DNA of 64,000 nt from Gammaproteobacteria bacterium (GTDB taxonomy: Bacteria > Pseudomonadota > Gammaproteobacteria > Steroidobacterales > Woeseiaceae), in NCBI GenBank assembly GCA_022600955.1, contig JAHZJK010000010.1, forward strand, positions 124,001 to 188,000. Reading direction: 5' to 3'. Below the pieces are notes generated by a model. That model worked only from the letters and a program-made list of their open reading frames with translations, did no database searches and was not told the DNA's origin. The translations under genes and the position numbers were made by a program. Below, in pieces: positions 17,655-27,101 of the stretch. Position 1 is the stretch's first letter; each line of letters opens with the position of its first letter.

Positions 17655-18557
17655 ATGACCCAGCAAACCGCCAGTGTAGTCGCCACATTCAGCCGCCGGA
17701 TGCGCCTGCGACTGCAGGACGATTCCCTCGTCGAAGCGCGCATAAAAGGCAAGAAGCTGAAACCTGTCTGCGGCGACCAGGTTATTGCTGAGCCGATCGA
17801 CAAGGAAAGCGACTGGCTTATTACACGCATCCTGGACCGAGACAATGAACTGACTCGTCCAAACATGCGAGGTCAGGTCGAAGTCCTGGCGGCCAATCTT
17901 GAGGCACTGGTTGTCGTTGCCGCCGTTTCGCCACTCCCCGACTGGTACATTGTCGATCGCTACCTCTGTGCCGCCGAACTAATGGGCGCGAGCGCCATTG
18001 TCGTGTTCAACAAGGCCGACCTTCTCGAAGGTCATGATATCGAGATCGACGAACTGGACGAGTATCGTGATATCGGCTTGCCGGTCATAGAGACCAGCGC
18101 AGAAACGGGCGGCGGAATTGATGAGTTGCAGTCCGCGCTGGGTGCGCGGCGCGCAATTGTTGTCGGCCAGTCGGGCGTCGGCAAGTCGAGCATCATCAAT
18201 CAATTGGTCGGTGACGCGAAGCAACGCACGGCGGATATTTCCGGCAAGACTGGCGAGGGCCGCCATACCACTGTCAATTCAGTCCTGATTCCGCTGCGTG
18301 ACGGCGGTGCGGTCATTGATTCACCTGGCGTGCGCGACTACGCGCCGGCGCTCGCCAACTCCTGCGATGCGGCGCTGGGATTCAGAGAGATTGCTGCTGC
18401 CGCAGAAGGCTGTCGTTTTGCCAACTGCAGACACCTGCGGGAACCTGGATGCGCAGTCAAAGACGCCGTCGATGCCGGGGAAATAAGTGAGCGCCGTTAC
18501 GAAAGTTTCAGGCGTGTCGTCAACCTGACCGAAAAACTGGCAGAAAGCCGTTACTGA
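17655..18557 (+). CDS. rsgA: Ribosome small-subunit GTPase RsgA
   Basis: A 300-residue circularly permuted GTPase that checks late 30S maturation. The OB-fold comes first (about 1-75). The GTPase motifs then appear in permuted order: NKAD (G4, 119-122), the P-loop GQSGVGKS (171-178) and DSPG (G3, 222-225). The C-terminal zinc finger has Cys253, Cys258, His260 and Cys266. All diagnostic elements are present. Divergent from orn with an 83-bp shared upstream region. Convergent with hinT, stops 5 bp apart. Confidence 0.96.
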   Translation: MTQQTASVVATFSRRMRLRLQDDSLVEARIKGKKLKPVCGDQVIAEPIDKESDWLITRILDRDNELTRPNMRGQVEVLAANLEALVVVAAVSPLPDWYIVDRYLCAAELMGASAIVVFNKADLLEGHDIEIDELDEYRDIGLPVIETSAETGGGIDELQSALGARRAIVVGQSGVGKSSIINQLVGDAKQRTADISGKTGEGRHTTVNSVLIPLRDGGAVIDSPGVRDYAPALANSCDAALGFREIAAAAEGCRFANCRHLREPGCAVKDAVDAGEISERRYESFRRVVNLTEKLAESRY

Positions 18558-18562
18558 CGTCG

Positions 18563-18907
18563 CTATCCCGGCGGCCACGACAATGCCCTGCCGCCGAGCA
18601 GGTGCAAATGTATGTGAAACACGGTCTGGCCAGCTGCCGCATTGCAGTTCATGACGGCACGATAGCCTTCGTCAGCTATACCCTCCGCGGCCGCGATCAC
18701 TCTGGCAGCCGAATACAGGCTGCCCACGATGCCTTCATCGTCGGCCTCAATGTCGTTCAGGGTCGCAATGTGCTTGCGAGGAATGATGAGTACGTGCGTT
18801 GACGCCTGAGGATTAATATCGCGAAACGCGATTGCGGTGTCGGATTCAAATACGATGTCCGCAGGAATCTCGCCATCCAGAATCTTGCAAAAAAGACAGT
18901 CCGACAT
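18563..18907 (-). CDS. hinT: HIT family nucleotide hydrolase (HinT-like)
   Basis: A 114-residue protein of the histidine triad family; the triad HIHLHLLGG is at about 97-105, with catalytic His in the middle. The N-terminal DCLFCKILDGEIPADIV and HVLIIPRKHIATLND blocks are typical of HinT/PKCI proteins, which hydrolyse adenosine 5'-phosphoramidates. It follows recR by 8 bp on the same strand and probably shares the dnaX-ybaB-recR transcript. Confidence 0.93.
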   Translation of the reverse strand: MSDCLFCKILDGEIPADIVFESDTAIAFRDINPQASTHVLIIPRKHIATLNDIEADDEGIVGSLYSAARVIAAAEGIADEGYRAVMNCNAAAGQTVFHIHLHLLGGRALSWPPG

Positions 18908-18915
18908 AAAGCCTC

Positions 18916-19515
18916 CTAGTCGACGACCCTGCGGCCGTAAAATGCATGCGATAGCGTGCCGCCGTCCACATACTCGAGCTCGCCGCCCAATGGCACACCG
19001 TGCGCTATGCGACTCGCCTTAACATCGAAACGACCCGCAACGTCGGCAAGGTAGTGAGCGGTCGCATCACCCTCGACGGTTGGATTGGTTGCGATGATCA
19101 GTTCAGTAACCTCCCCCTGGCGTAGCCATTCCTCCAGCCGATCAAGGCCCAGTTCATCCGGACCGATGCCATCCAGTGGAGACAGATGCCCCATCAAAAC
19201 AAAATACAATCCGCGGAACCCTGTCGCATCTTCCAGCGCCATGACATCGGCGGGTGATTCGACGACGCATAGCTGCGTAAGGTCACGCCCGGTTGCCGAA
19301 CATATAGAGCACAGCTCATGCTCTGTAAACATCCGGCAACGACTGCAATGACCTATGCCCTCGACGGCTTCAGCAAGTGCTGACGACAGACTGCCTGCAC
19401 CATCCCTGTCTCTTTCGAGCAAATGGAAAGCAATGCGTTGTGCGGATTTTTGGCCAACTCCCGGCATGCATCGCAGGCCGTCAATCAGCTTTACCAGTAA
19501 AGGGGAGTACGACAT
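18916..19515 (-). CDS. recR: Recombination mediator RecR
   Basis: A 199-residue protein acting with RecF/RecO to load RecA at gaps. It has the N-terminal helix-hairpin-helix ([20 protein letters not shown]), a four-cysteine zinc finger (Cys57, Cys60, Cys69, Cys72), and a TOPRIM domain (about 80-170, with [13 protein letters not shown]). The dnaX-ybaB-recR order is one of the most conserved in bacteria. It starts 3 bp after the ybaB stop. Confidence 0.97.
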   Translation of the reverse strand: MSYSPLLVKLIDGLRCMPGVGQKSAQRIAFHLLERDRDGAGSLSSALAEAVEGIGHCSRCRMFTEHELCSICSATGRDLTQLCVVESPADVMALEDATGFRGLYFVLMGHLSPLDGIGPDELGLDRLEEWLRQGEVTELIIATNPTVEGDATAHYLADVAGRFDVKASRIAHGVPLGGELEYVDGGTLSHAFYGRRVVD

Positions 19516-19518
19516 TGG

Positions 19519-19845
19519 CTAAAACGGCAATTTCATTCCCGGCGGCAGATTCAGGCCGGATGCCATTCCAGAAAACTTTTCCTGCGTCGTCTGTTCGACT
19601 TTTCGAATGGCATCATTGAAAGCTGCCGTTATCAGGTCCTCAAGCATTTCCTTATCGTCCCCGAGAAGCGTGTCATCAATCTCAACTGCCTGCACCTGAT
19701 GCTTGCAGGTCATTGTGATTCGCACCATACCTGCGCCCGATTCGCCCGTAACCGTTAACGAAGCCATTTCTTCCTGTGCCTTCTGCATATCGGCCTGCAT
19801 TTGTTGTGCCTGCTTCATGAGCTGGCCAATGCCACCACCCTTCAT
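19519..19845 (-). CDS. ybaB: YbaB/EbfC nucleoid-associated protein
   Basis: A 108-residue DNA-binding protein. The N-terminal [23 protein letters not shown] helix and the central [20 protein letters not shown] strand region are the family signature, followed by a C-terminal helix pair and a Met/Pro-rich tail. It forms dimers that bind DNA and shape the nucleoid. Its start overlaps the dnaX stop by 4 bp. Confidence 0.95.
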   Translation of the reverse strand: MKGGGIGQLMKQAQQMQADMQKAQEEMASLTVTGESGAGMVRITMTCKHQVQAVEIDDTLLGDDKEMLEDLITAAFNDAIRKVEQTTQEKFSGMASGLNLPPGMKLPF

Positions 19846-21473
19846 CCTTTGTCTCCCGGGATAATCTCTATTGTGTCGGTCTTCAATTCCGCACCGAACA
19901 TCGTCTTAAGTGTTTGTACGTTCGGGTCCGCTTCGAGTGACTGGCGCGCTTCTTCAAGCTTTTCATCAGCCATTCTGGACTCCTGCTGCAGAGGCGTCTC
20001 CGCCTCCTCCGCACCGAGCGTAATCTCGACTGCCAGTCGCTCGCCAAAATACTCACTGAGGCGTTCACTGATTGCATCGCGACGCTGTTTCGTCAGCATT
20101 GATTCTGAACGCGGGTCCAATCCGAGCGAAATCGTGTTGCCATCGCGTCCGTGATAAGCGCAATTGCTGGCCAGCAAACGTACCGCCCCGTTCAGGCCAA
20201 GCTGCGTAACCAACTGACTCCAGTCTGGCTCTTGCCAGGATTCGGCTTCGGCCTTTGCTGTCTTAGCGGGCGCGGCTGCGGCCTCTGGTGCTGACGTTGC
20301 TGCGGCAGATTGCCCGGGCGCAGCTTTGCGCGCCCGCTTTGCAACAGGAGCACTCCCGCCACCACCGGACGACGCAGTTGTCTCAGCAGCAGCCGGACGG
20401 AACGCAAGCATTCTAAGCATGGTCATTTCCGCACCGCTGCGCGGATCCGGCGCCAAATGCAGGTCTCGTCGACCCATGATCGCGATTTGGTAGAACAGCT
20501 GCACATCAGAAATATCGAACGCTTCAGCCAGCTCTGCTACTTCACCTTCGGACATTTCCTCTTCGCTGTCGCTCGCACCGACAACCTGATAGACGGCGAT
20601 GCGTTGCAGGTCTCGAGCGAGATCTTCGAGCAATCGGCCATAGTCAGGAAACTGCTCATCAATCTCCTGCATTGCCTCAATGATGCCCCTGGCATCATTC
20701 CCTGCCAGCAGGCGTAACAATCGCATCACGTGATCGCGGTCAATCGTACCCAGCATCAATGCCGTTGACGTCTCATCCACCTTGCCACCGCAGTACGCAA
20801 TCGCCTGATCCAGCAGACTGAGCGCATCTCGCATGCTGCCATCGGCTGCGCGCGCCAGCATGGCGAGCGCGGAAGCCTCGTATTCAAGGTTTTCCGCGTC
20901 GCAAATATACGTCAGGCGATCCGAAATCAGACGTGGCGTCATGCGTTTAAGGTTGAACTGCAGGCAGCGCGACAAGACAGTAACCGGCAGCTTCTGCGGG
21001 TCCGTCGTCGCGAGCAAAAATTTGACGTGCTCGGGAGGCTCTTCAAGCGTTTTCAAGAGCGCATTGAAGGAGCTCTTCGACAGCATGTGTACCTCATCGA
21101 TGAGATACACCTTGTAGCGACCACGAGCTGGCGCGTACTGCACGTTATCCAGCATGTCGCGGGTATCGTCGACCTTGGTCTTTGACGCCGCATCGACCTC
21201 TATAAGGTCTACAAAGCGGCCTTCGTCAATCTCCTGGCATGCGCTGCACTCACCGCAGGGCTCGGCAGTAACGCCTGTTTCGCAATTCAGTGCTTTTGCC
21301 AGGATTCGGGCTATCGTGGTCTTGCCCACGCCGCGAGTACCTGTGAACAGGTAGGCGTGATGCAAGCGCCCTGTTTCCAGTGCGTTCATCAATGCCTGGA
21401 GCACATGCTCCTGGCCAACAGTGTCTGCAAAGTCTTTGGGCCGCCATTTGCGGGCCAGGACGAGATAGCTCAT
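19842..21473 (-). CDS. dnaX: DNA polymerase III subunits tau/gamma
   Basis: A 543-residue clamp-loader ATPase, starting at ATG 21473 ([15 protein letters not shown]). Walker A GTRGVGKT is at 45-52; the zinc-module cysteines are Cys64, Cys73, Cys76 and Cys79; the DEVHMLS box follows. The C-terminal third is an Ala-, Pro- and Lys-rich linker (about 355-410) then a tau-type domain. At 543 residues it is shorter than E. coli tau (643). I did not find an A-rich slippery site for gamma production. The SRP RNA lies just upstream. Confidence 0.96.
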   Translation of the reverse strand: MSYLVLARKWRPKDFADTVGQEHVLQALMNALETGRLHHAYLFTGTRGVGKTTIARILAKALNCETGVTAEPCGECSACQEIDEGRFVDLIEVDAASKTKVDDTRDMLDNVQYAPARGRYKVYLIDEVHMLSKSSFNALLKTLEEPPEHVKFLLATTDPQKLPVTVLSRCLQFNLKRMTPRLISDRLTYICDAENLEYEASALAMLARAADGSMRDALSLLDQAIAYCGGKVDETSTALMLGTIDRDHVMRLLRLLAGNDARGIIEAMQEIDEQFPDYGRLLEDLARDLQRIAVYQVVGASDSEEEMSEGEVAELAEAFDISDVQLFYQIAIMGRRDLHLAPDPRSGAEMTMLRMLAFRPAAAETTASSGGGGSAPVAKRARKAAPGQSAAATSAPEAAAAPAKTAKAEAESWQEPDWSQLVTQLGLNGAVRLLASNCAYHGRDGNTISLGLDPRSESMLTKQRRDAISERLSEYFGERLAVEITLGAEEAETPLQQESRMADEKLEEARQSLEADPNVQTLKTMFGAELKTDTIEIIPGDKG

Positions 21474-21530
21474 AGATCGGGTAGTCGGCGTGGCTGTGGA
21501 CGAATTCGTACGCTCAGTGTAACGCAAGTG

Positions 21531-21639
21531 GCCCGCGCCAGCTGCTCCCCGGCACCCGGTATCACTGCTACCGTTGCTCCCTTCCGGGCCTGGCGGAGTT
21601 CACAGCTGACCGTCGCGGGGAAGCCGACGCGGACCGGGC
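21531..21639 (-). ncRNA. ffs: Signal recognition particle RNA (4.5S type)
   Basis: Read on the minus strand, the segment contains the universally conserved SRP apical domain: CCAGGCCCGGAAGGGAGCA with the GGAA tetraloop closed by CC/GG pairs, followed by AACGGTAGCAGT. The flanks pair to extend a long hairpin, for example CTTCCCCG near the 5' end with CGGGGAG near the 3' end, and GCCCG with CGGGC at the termini. The total of about 109 nt fits bacterial small SRP RNA. The ends are estimated from pairing. Its protein partner Ffh is at 60252-61613. It lies directly upstream of dnaX. Confidence 0.9.
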
Positions 21640-21684
21640 GAGATTATGGCTGCAAAGCCGGCTCGACACAATCCAGTAGCTGAC

Positions 21685-22620
21685 CTAATCCCAGAGATGT
21701 CGGTCTTTATTGATCACCTGTGAGGAATGTCCAACGATCAGGGGATCAGGCCCATCGACGATTTTGTGGTCCTTGTCGGGATAGTCGAGCTTCGACAGAA
21801 AGTGCTGCATGCAGTTGAGCCTGGCCCGCTTCTTGTCATCGGATTTCACGATCGTCCAAGGGGCGTCTGCCGTGTCGGTATAAAAGAACATGGCTTCTTT
21901 GGCGTCCGTATATTCAGCCCATTTGTCTCGGGATTGTTGATCGATCGGGCTCAACTTCCACTGCTTTAGCGGATCCTTGGAGCGCGCCTCAAAACGTCGT
22001 TCCTGTTCTTGCTGAGTAACTGAAAACCAATACTTGAACAGCCGAATCCCCGAACGCGCCAACATGCGTTCAAGATCCGGTGCCTGGCGCATAAACTCGA
22101 GGTACTCCAGCGAATCGCAGAAACTCATTACGCGTTCGACGCCGGCGCGGTTGTACCAGGAGCGATCGAAGAACACCATCTCACCTTCGCTGGGGAGATG
22201 CTTGATATAGCGCTGAAAATACCATTGACCGCGCTCGTGGTCTGTTGGTTTTTCGAGCGCGATAATGCGCGCCGCGCGCGGATTCAGGTGCTCCATGAAA
22301 CGCTTGATCGTGCCACCCTTGCCCGCGGCATCGCGCCCTTCGCAGATCACGACAATGCGCTGGCCCGTCTGTTTGACCCAATTCTGGACTTTTAACAACT
22401 CGACTTGCAGCTCCTCCTTATGCGCCTCATACGCTGCTTTGCGAATCTTGGTCTTATAGGGGTAACGGCCACTGCGAAACAGTTCTTCGATCTGCTCCGG
22501 GTTATGGCGGATTTCGCCGAGAATCGAGTTCGGGTTACGAGGCGGTTCCGCAATCGCGGTGTCTTTGTTCAGGGAAACCACGGTGTCTGTCTTCGTTGTG
22601 CCGTCTGTCATATTGGGCAA
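21685..22620 (-). CDS. ppk2: Polyphosphate kinase 2 (PPK2)
   Basis: A 311-residue enzyme that phosphorylates nucleotides with polyphosphate, or the reverse. Walker A is CEGRDAAGKGG (Lys101), the Walker B region is FFDRSWYNRAGVE (Asp152), and a lid module lies between (RAARIIALEKPTDHERGQW). A single PPK2 domain of this length with a ~70-residue N-terminal extension fits class I enzymes (NDP substrates), but class is inferred. ATG 22611 is an alternative start. Upstream of ffs on the same strand but probably independently transcribed. Confidence 0.93.
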   Translation of the reverse strand: MPNMTDGTTKTDTVVSLNKDTAIAEPPRNPNSILGEIRHNPEQIEELFRSGRYPYKTKIRKAAYEAHKEELQVELLKVQNWVKQTGQRIVVICEGRDAAGKGGTIKRFMEHLNPRAARIIALEKPTDHERGQWYFQRYIKHLPSEGEMVFFDRSWYNRAGVERVMSFCDSLEYLEFMRQAPDLERMLARSGIRLFKYWFSVTQQEQERRFEARSKDPLKQWKLSPIDQQSRDKWAEYTDAKEAMFFYTDTADAPWTIVKSDDKKRARLNCMQHFLSKLDYPDKDHKIVDGPDPLIVGHSSQVINKDRHLWD

Positions 22621-22692
22621 ATCCTTCTCGCAAATGTTTTACCCAATTTTCCTCCGACTGGAGGCGATGCTGAATAAGGAAAACTCCCTATT

Positions 22693-23856
22693 TCAGCACT
22701 TGACACTGAACTCCGCGAAGCCGCGGCTGTATGCCGGGGCGTCAGATGCCCTCTCCTCCACGGACGGCTTGCGCTGCATCCATTCGCCAAAGCGACTGCT
22801 ATTCTGATGCGAAGGCCGCACGGACCAGCGATACCTGCTGCACGCCGGCAGCTCGATGCCGACCCTGTGCTCGCTGGCCGCTACTCCAGCTGCGGAGTAG
22901 ACGAGTTGCTGCTGGTCGTAGACCTCCACATCGAATCGAATATCCTGTTCGTCAACCGGCTTCGTTGCGCCGCTTGCCCAGGTCGCTGCAGGCTGCGTTA
23001 ACTCCCATGCAAGTGTTGGTGACGTGGATTTGGTCGCGGCGCGCCACGGATCCTTTTTTACCAATTTGAGGTCACGTGTTTTCGCGGGATTTAATTCGTA
23101 CTTCCAGGCCACTCTCTCAAACAACTCAGCCGCAATATCACGGCTGATTGAGTGACGCGAAAAATTGACAAAGTTATGCCACAAAGCATTGTTGTCTTTC
23201 GTCCAGTTGCTTAGCGTGTCTTGATCCTGATACTCAAATGCCTTGTCGTACAACGCATGGCCGTCGCGCAAGCGACGCAAGGTCGCATTGGCTTTCATCG
23301 TTATCAGAGCTTCGCTGCCGTCAACGCTGATATCGACGCCGTACAAACTGACGTACAGGACGGAGTCAGTGCCGGCCGGCACTGTCGGACTCTGGTTCAG
23401 CAACTTTGCGCCCAGGCCCGGTACACTGCGTATACGCCAGAACACATCGGCAGCCAGTGCATCATGATTCAAGTCCGGATTCTCGGCATCTGCGAGTTTG
23501 TCGGTCAGCGCGTCACGAAAGTCCTGGATTTCGCGCTCAGTCATCCCTTTCGCACCGCCAACAATCATGCCGGGAATCGTCAGCTTGGGCAGCGGAATTC
23601 TAAGTACAACGCCACCGAATTCCTTTGAAACACCTTTGCCAATCTGCCCGCCTTCGTTTGCGCCATCGACGAATCCAGAGGTACGTTTTTCATAGCTGCC
23701 GGTAAGGTCTTTTGCCGTCGGACTGGTGCCCGCGAAAACGACAACATTTCGTACTTCGGCACGAAATTCGTCTGACATCTGCGGTTGCGGCGCATTCGCC
23801 GCGGTAGCTGGCGCAATAGCCAGAACCAATGTGCTTATCGCTACGAGCGCTCTCAT
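22693..23856 (-). CDS. Secreted protein, unknown
   Basis: A 387-residue protein with a clear signal peptide (MRALVAISTLVLAIAPATAANA). Mature features: a short stretch around 45-115 with FAGTSPTAKDLTGSYEKRTSG and alternating hydrophobics (GGVVLRIPLPKLTIPGMIVGG), a middle region with VLYVSLYGVDISVDG, and a C-terminal beta-rich segment (about 290-350) that resembles a fibronectin-like fold with RYRWSVRPSHQ. The last residue is Cys. I recognise no family. It has no clear operon partner, with 53 bp to the upstream permease and 72 bp to ppk2. Confidence 0.75.
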   Translation of the reverse strand: MRALVAISTLVLAIAPATAANAPQPQMSDEFRAEVRNVVVFAGTSPTAKDLTGSYEKRTSGFVDGANEGGQIGKGVSKEFGGVVLRIPLPKLTIPGMIVGGAKGMTEREIQDFRDALTDKLADAENPDLNHDALAADVFWRIRSVPGLGAKLLNQSPTVPAGTDSVLYVSLYGVDISVDGSEALITMKANATLRRLRDGHALYDKAFEYQDQDTLSNWTKDNNALWHNFVNFSRHSISRDIAAELFERVAWKYELNPAKTRDLKLVKKDPWRAATKSTSPTLAWELTQPAATWASGATKPVDEQDIRFDVEVYDQQQLVYSAAGVAASEHRVGIELPACSRYRWSVRPSHQNSSRFGEWMQRKPSVEERASDAPAYSRGFAEFSVKC

Positions 23857-23910
23857 GCCCCAAGTGTAGCAAAATTTACCGGTTCTCCCGGCGACGCGGC
23901 GGCAGCCGGG

Positions 23911-25221
23911 CTAGGGCCTGGCGGCGCCCGGGAAAATGGCGTAGAGCAGCAACCCGGAAGCAATAATGCCCAGGCCAAACAAGGCCTCTACCGGCCTTTC
24001 GATAAGCACGAAAAGCAGCGTCCAGCCAGTCAGTGCCAGGTACAGAAGCGGCGTTAACGGATACAGGAATGTCCGGTACGGGCGCGCCAGTTCGGGCTGC
24101 CGCAGTCGCAGGACGAATACGCCCAGCACGGTTGCAAAGCTGTTCAGCGCGAGGATGAAACCGGAAAACACCAGCACCGACTCGAAGCTGGATGTCAGGA
24201 TGAAAAGAATCGCCAGGGATGATTGAAAGACAATCGCTACCCCGGGAACCCCATCACTGTTGGTGTGCGCCAGCAAACGCAAGGCGTGAAAATCCTGGCC
24301 GATGACCTGCAGGACACGAGGCCCCGCGACCGTCATCGCACTCACCGTGGAGATCAGGAGCATGCTCAGAACAAGACCCGCAAACCGGCCTCCCGTAGCG
24401 CCAAACGCGGCATCAGCCGTGATATAGCCCACCTCGACCTGCCCGACCATCGCCTGCATCGGCGTCACGCGCAGGAAAACGAAATTCAGAGCCAGGTACA
24501 GAGCCATAACCACCAGCGTGCCGGAAATCAGGATCCAAGGAAGCGTCTTTTGCGGGTTCTCCAGTTCGCCGCTCAAATAGGTGGCGGCGTTCCAGCCCGT
24601 GTAGGCATAGCTGACATAGATCAGGGCGACCGCGAATGCACCACCGGTGACAATTTCAATATCATCGGGCGTCGGCATGAACCGCACAGGCTCCGGCACA
24701 TCGACCGCCATCACAGCCGCAATACAGAAAACTACGATAACCGCGATTTTCAGCACTGTGAATATGACCTGTGTACCGCCGCTGTTACGTCGTCTTCCAC
24801 TGTGCAACGCGGTTAGCGCCAGGATCAGGCCGCAAGCGAGCAGTTTCAGCAGCCAGGGATGCGCCCCCTGTGGCAGTACCGCCGTCGCGTAGGCTGCAAA
24901 CGTAATCGCGGCCAAAGCCGTCGGGCCGGCAAATCCGACCGTCGCCGACACCCAGCCAGAGACGAAGCCGAAGGCAGGGTGATAGATACGTGTCAGGAAA
25001 TTGTACTCACCGCCGGACCGGGGCATTGCTGAGCCGAGCTCGGCGTAGGTCATCGCACCACAGAGCGCAATGAGTCCGCCGACAGCCCACAGCAGCAGCA
25101 AAGCGAAACCAGAACGGATCTCGAGAAGCTGAAAGCCGAGACTGGTGAACACACCCGTGCCGACCATGTTGGCGATTACAACGGCGATCACCGTCGGGTA
25201 CTTGAATTTCGTAGTAGCCAT
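23911..25221 (-). CDS. APC superfamily amino acid permease
   Basis: A 436-residue integral membrane protein with about 12 hydrophobic helices. The first helix carries VIAVVIANMVGTGVF, the unwound substrate-binding segment of APC transporters, and FLTRIYHPAFGFVSGW is also typical. It is likely an amino acid/polyamine/cation symporter; the substrate cannot be told. The gene abuts the left end of the tRNA-Ser element: its start at 25221 is 28 bp from the 27-bp repeat, so the insertion lies just upstream of it. Confidence 0.9.
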   Translation of the reverse strand: MATTKFKYPTVIAVVIANMVGTGVFTSLGFQLLEIRSGFALLLLWAVGGLIALCGAMTYAELGSAMPRSGGEYNFLTRIYHPAFGFVSGWVSATVGFAGPTALAAITFAAYATAVLPQGAHPWLLKLLACGLILALTALHSGRRRNSGGTQVIFTVLKIAVIVVFCIAAVMAVDVPEPVRFMPTPDDIEIVTGGAFAVALIYVSYAYTGWNAATYLSGELENPQKTLPWILISGTLVVMALYLALNFVFLRVTPMQAMVGQVEVGYITADAAFGATGGRFAGLVLSMLLISTVSAMTVAGPRVLQVIGQDFHALRLLAHTNSDGVPGVAIVFQSSLAILFILTSSFESVLVFSGFILALNSFATVLGVFVLRLRQPELARPYRTFLYPLTPLLYLALTGWTLLFVLIERPVEALFGLGIIASGLLLYAIFPGAARP

Positions 25222-25248
25222 GCGAGGCCAGAATACAGGTTTCCAGAG

Positions 25249-25275
25249 TGGCGGAGAGGGCGGGATTCGAACCCG
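25249..25275. repeat. Left attachment repeat (partial tRNA-Ser 3' end)
   Basis: 27 bp identical to 30115-30141, corresponding to the tRNA-Ser 3' end from the T-loop through CCA. The similarity stops sharply at 25276 (A here, C in the tRNA), so this is a fragment and not a tRNA gene. With a tyrosine integrase between the copies, it is the second att site of the element. Confidence 0.9.
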
Positions 25276-25329
25276 AATTTTTTACTAGAATATCAACATC
25301 TTCCGGACTTTCGTGCCGAACCTGTGTCG

Positions 25330-25779
25330 TCACTTGCAGATTCCGACAATATTATTCTTGCAAAGCAAGCTGGCGTGCTCTTTCCTCTTGTAGACGCTCG
25401 GCTTTCGAACGCCAAACTTTTGTCTAAACTTGTCGCCAAAATCTTGCTGTAACGGACCGTCTTTAGTGCAAACAACTTTGCAACAACTTTCTACCACCAA
25501 AGCGATGACATGCGGATCGTCGCTGTGCAAATCGAAGTTCTTTTCTATTTCTGCTTCTTTGGCGTCGATAAGATCGTCATCCACCTTAACTAGTCGGCCC
25601 GCAGTTCGAAGCTGACTGAATATTTTGAACGCGTTACTGACATTCTCAAGTTCTTTCTGATACTTAGAACCGCCTACTATTGCCTTTCCTTCACCTTCGC
25701 GAATCCACTTCAGGGCAGGCGCGAAATCGCTGCCCTTGAAAAACTCCGATAAAACGTTTGCATCGATTATTAGACACAT
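25330..25779 (-). CDS. PIN-domain protein (putative RNase effector)
   Basis: A 149-residue protein with the four acidic positions expected of a PIN nuclease: Asp6 (IIDANV), Glu43 (KYQKELEN), Asp88 (SDDPHVIAL) and Asp107 (TKDGPL). PIN proteins such as VapC cleave RNA with Mg2+. The last 30 residues are basic and Cys-containing. Its ATG overlaps the ATPase stop by one base (TAATG), so it is translated with it. No VapB-type antitoxin gene is adjacent; the ATPase may control the nuclease instead. That control is inference. Confidence 0.8.
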   Translation of the reverse strand: MCLIIDANVLSEFFKGSDFAPALKWIREGEGKAIVGGSKYQKELENVSNAFKIFSQLRTAGRLVKVDDDLIDAKEAEIEKNFDLHSDDPHVIALVVESCCKVVCTKDGPLQQDFGDKFRQKFGVRKPSVYKRKEHASLLCKNNIVGICK

Positions 25780-27101
25780 TAGACGCCGAACAACTCTATC
25801 TGCTCATTTAGGAAGAACCGTCTGAAAGACTTAGGTTGAGCAGAGTCATATGTTCCGTCTGCATTAATCTTGACTTGCGCTGTCTGGTTGAACCCTTTCT
25901 CCTGTTCAAAAAATAGTACTGATGAACTAAACCCAACTTGCATATCTTCATCCTTGGACACTGCGAGTCTAAATCGATCAACAAGATAGTCGCTGTGAGT
26001 CTCCACAAAGAGCCACATGTTTTTCGACACTCCTACTTCATACAGAAGGTCGCCAAACGCAGCTTGGGCTCTCGGATGCAGATGCACCTCCGGCTGCTGA
26101 ATAATGTAGGAATCGCCTCTATCCCCGAGAATAATCTCAACTGCAATGGGCAGTACTTGAGACACGCCGTATCCAACGAACGGTAAATTGATTGGTTTCT
26201 TGTCCAACACCACGCCAATCTCAAATGGAACTCCACTCCCGGACGGTGAGTCCCCACTGTCGCCGAAATTGTGAATTTGTATGTCTTTGAAAAGACCACT
26301 TGCTAGACCGAACTTCTGAAGTCCTTCCCGTAAATGGCTGGTCGTATTACTTGGATCAAGTTCTCGTCTAAGGACGTACGGAGTATGATTTCCAAGATTG
26401 TCAGCATCGGGCTCTAGCGAATCGTAAATCGGACTCGGTTGTGTGCGAATCGGAGCAATAGAAGTGGCATGGAGCCCCGCCAGCATCACAGGATCCGAGA
26501 ACGAAGACTTCTTTTTCTTCTCTACAAAATTCTTTATGTAGTGTTGCGGGCCGAAAAATGGAGATCGCAGAGGATAATCAGTCGGTTTCCCATCCAAGTA
26601 CGTGAGATTTCTAAGGCTAGTCATATGAGAATTCGCGGTTAAAGCGAAACTCTTATTGACGCCCTCGTGAGATCTCTGAAATTTCTGGATTTTGTCTATA
26701 CGGTACCCGACCCGTTTTTCAGTGAACTGCACTTTGACGATACTATCGTGGTACAAGAATGAATAACGAAATAGTCGAGGTTTCCCGTTCTGTTCCTTAA
26801 ACGTCAATAGCGCAAAAACGGCAACTGCGGGATCGCTATCAAGCGAACAAAAGGACCAGCCCATCGTAAAGTAATCTCTTTTCTTGGAGTTCTTCGACAC
26901 TATTTCCTGGAAAGCTCCGAGATTCGTATCGTTCTTTCCAAATTTTGGCTCAATCCAAAAATCGAATGAGCTCAGTAACTCTACAGCTGCCAGAAACGAG
27001 GTCTTGCCAGTACTATTTTCGCCAACGAGAAACGTAACTGGCGAAAGTGGCGTAAATTCCTGTCGAAATCCCCTGAAATTGTCTAAGTAGATCGTGTGCA
27101 C
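25779..27101 (-). CDS. ABC-type AAA ATPase (AAA_21/OLD-like), partner of PIN protein
   Basis: A 440-residue ATPase from GTG 27101, chosen because AAGGCGG lies about 8 bp upstream and the family start (HTIYLDNFRGF) begins there; an ATG at 27152 would overlap the integrase by 70 bp. Walker A is GENSTGKTS (27-35). The C-terminal half has the Walker B/signature region QQPEVHLHPRAQA and the switch ETHSDYLVDRF, as in OLD, RecF and DUF3696-type ATPases. No TOPRIM domain is seen, so it is not a GajA/OLD nuclease by itself. The coupled PIN protein is the likely effector. Similar two-gene ATPase-effector units occur in anti-phage systems such as PARIS and Septu. Confidence 0.82.
   Translation of the reverse strand: MHTIYLDNFRGFRQEFTPLSPVTFLVGENSTGKTSFLAAVELLSSFDFWIEPKFGKNDTNLGAFQEIVSKNSKKRDYFTMGWSFCSLDSDPAVAVFALLTFKEQNGKPRLFRYSFLYHDSIVKVQFTEKRVGYRIDKIQKFQRSHEGVNKSFALTANSHMTSLRNLTYLDGKPTDYPLRSPFFGPQHYIKNFVEKKKKSSFSDPVMLAGLHATSIAPIRTQPSPIYDSLEPDADNLGNHTPYVLRRELDPSNTTSHLREGLQKFGLASGLFKDIQIHNFGDSGDSPSGSGVPFEIGVVLDKKPINLPFVGYGVSQVLPIAVEIILGDRGDSYIIQQPEVHLHPRAQAAFGDLLYEVGVSKNMWLFVETHSDYLVDRFRLAVSKDEDMQVGFSSSVLFFEQEKGFNQTAQVKINADGTYDSAQPKSFRRFFLNEQIELFGV

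Noticed and set aside
25249..25275. A second tRNA-Ser gene
   Set aside because: Only the 27-bp 3' end is present; the remaining arms are missing, so it is an att repeat.
25330..25779. VapBC toxin-antitoxin pair
   Set aside because: A PIN protein is present but no small antitoxin gene is adjacent; the coupled partner is a 440-residue ATPase.
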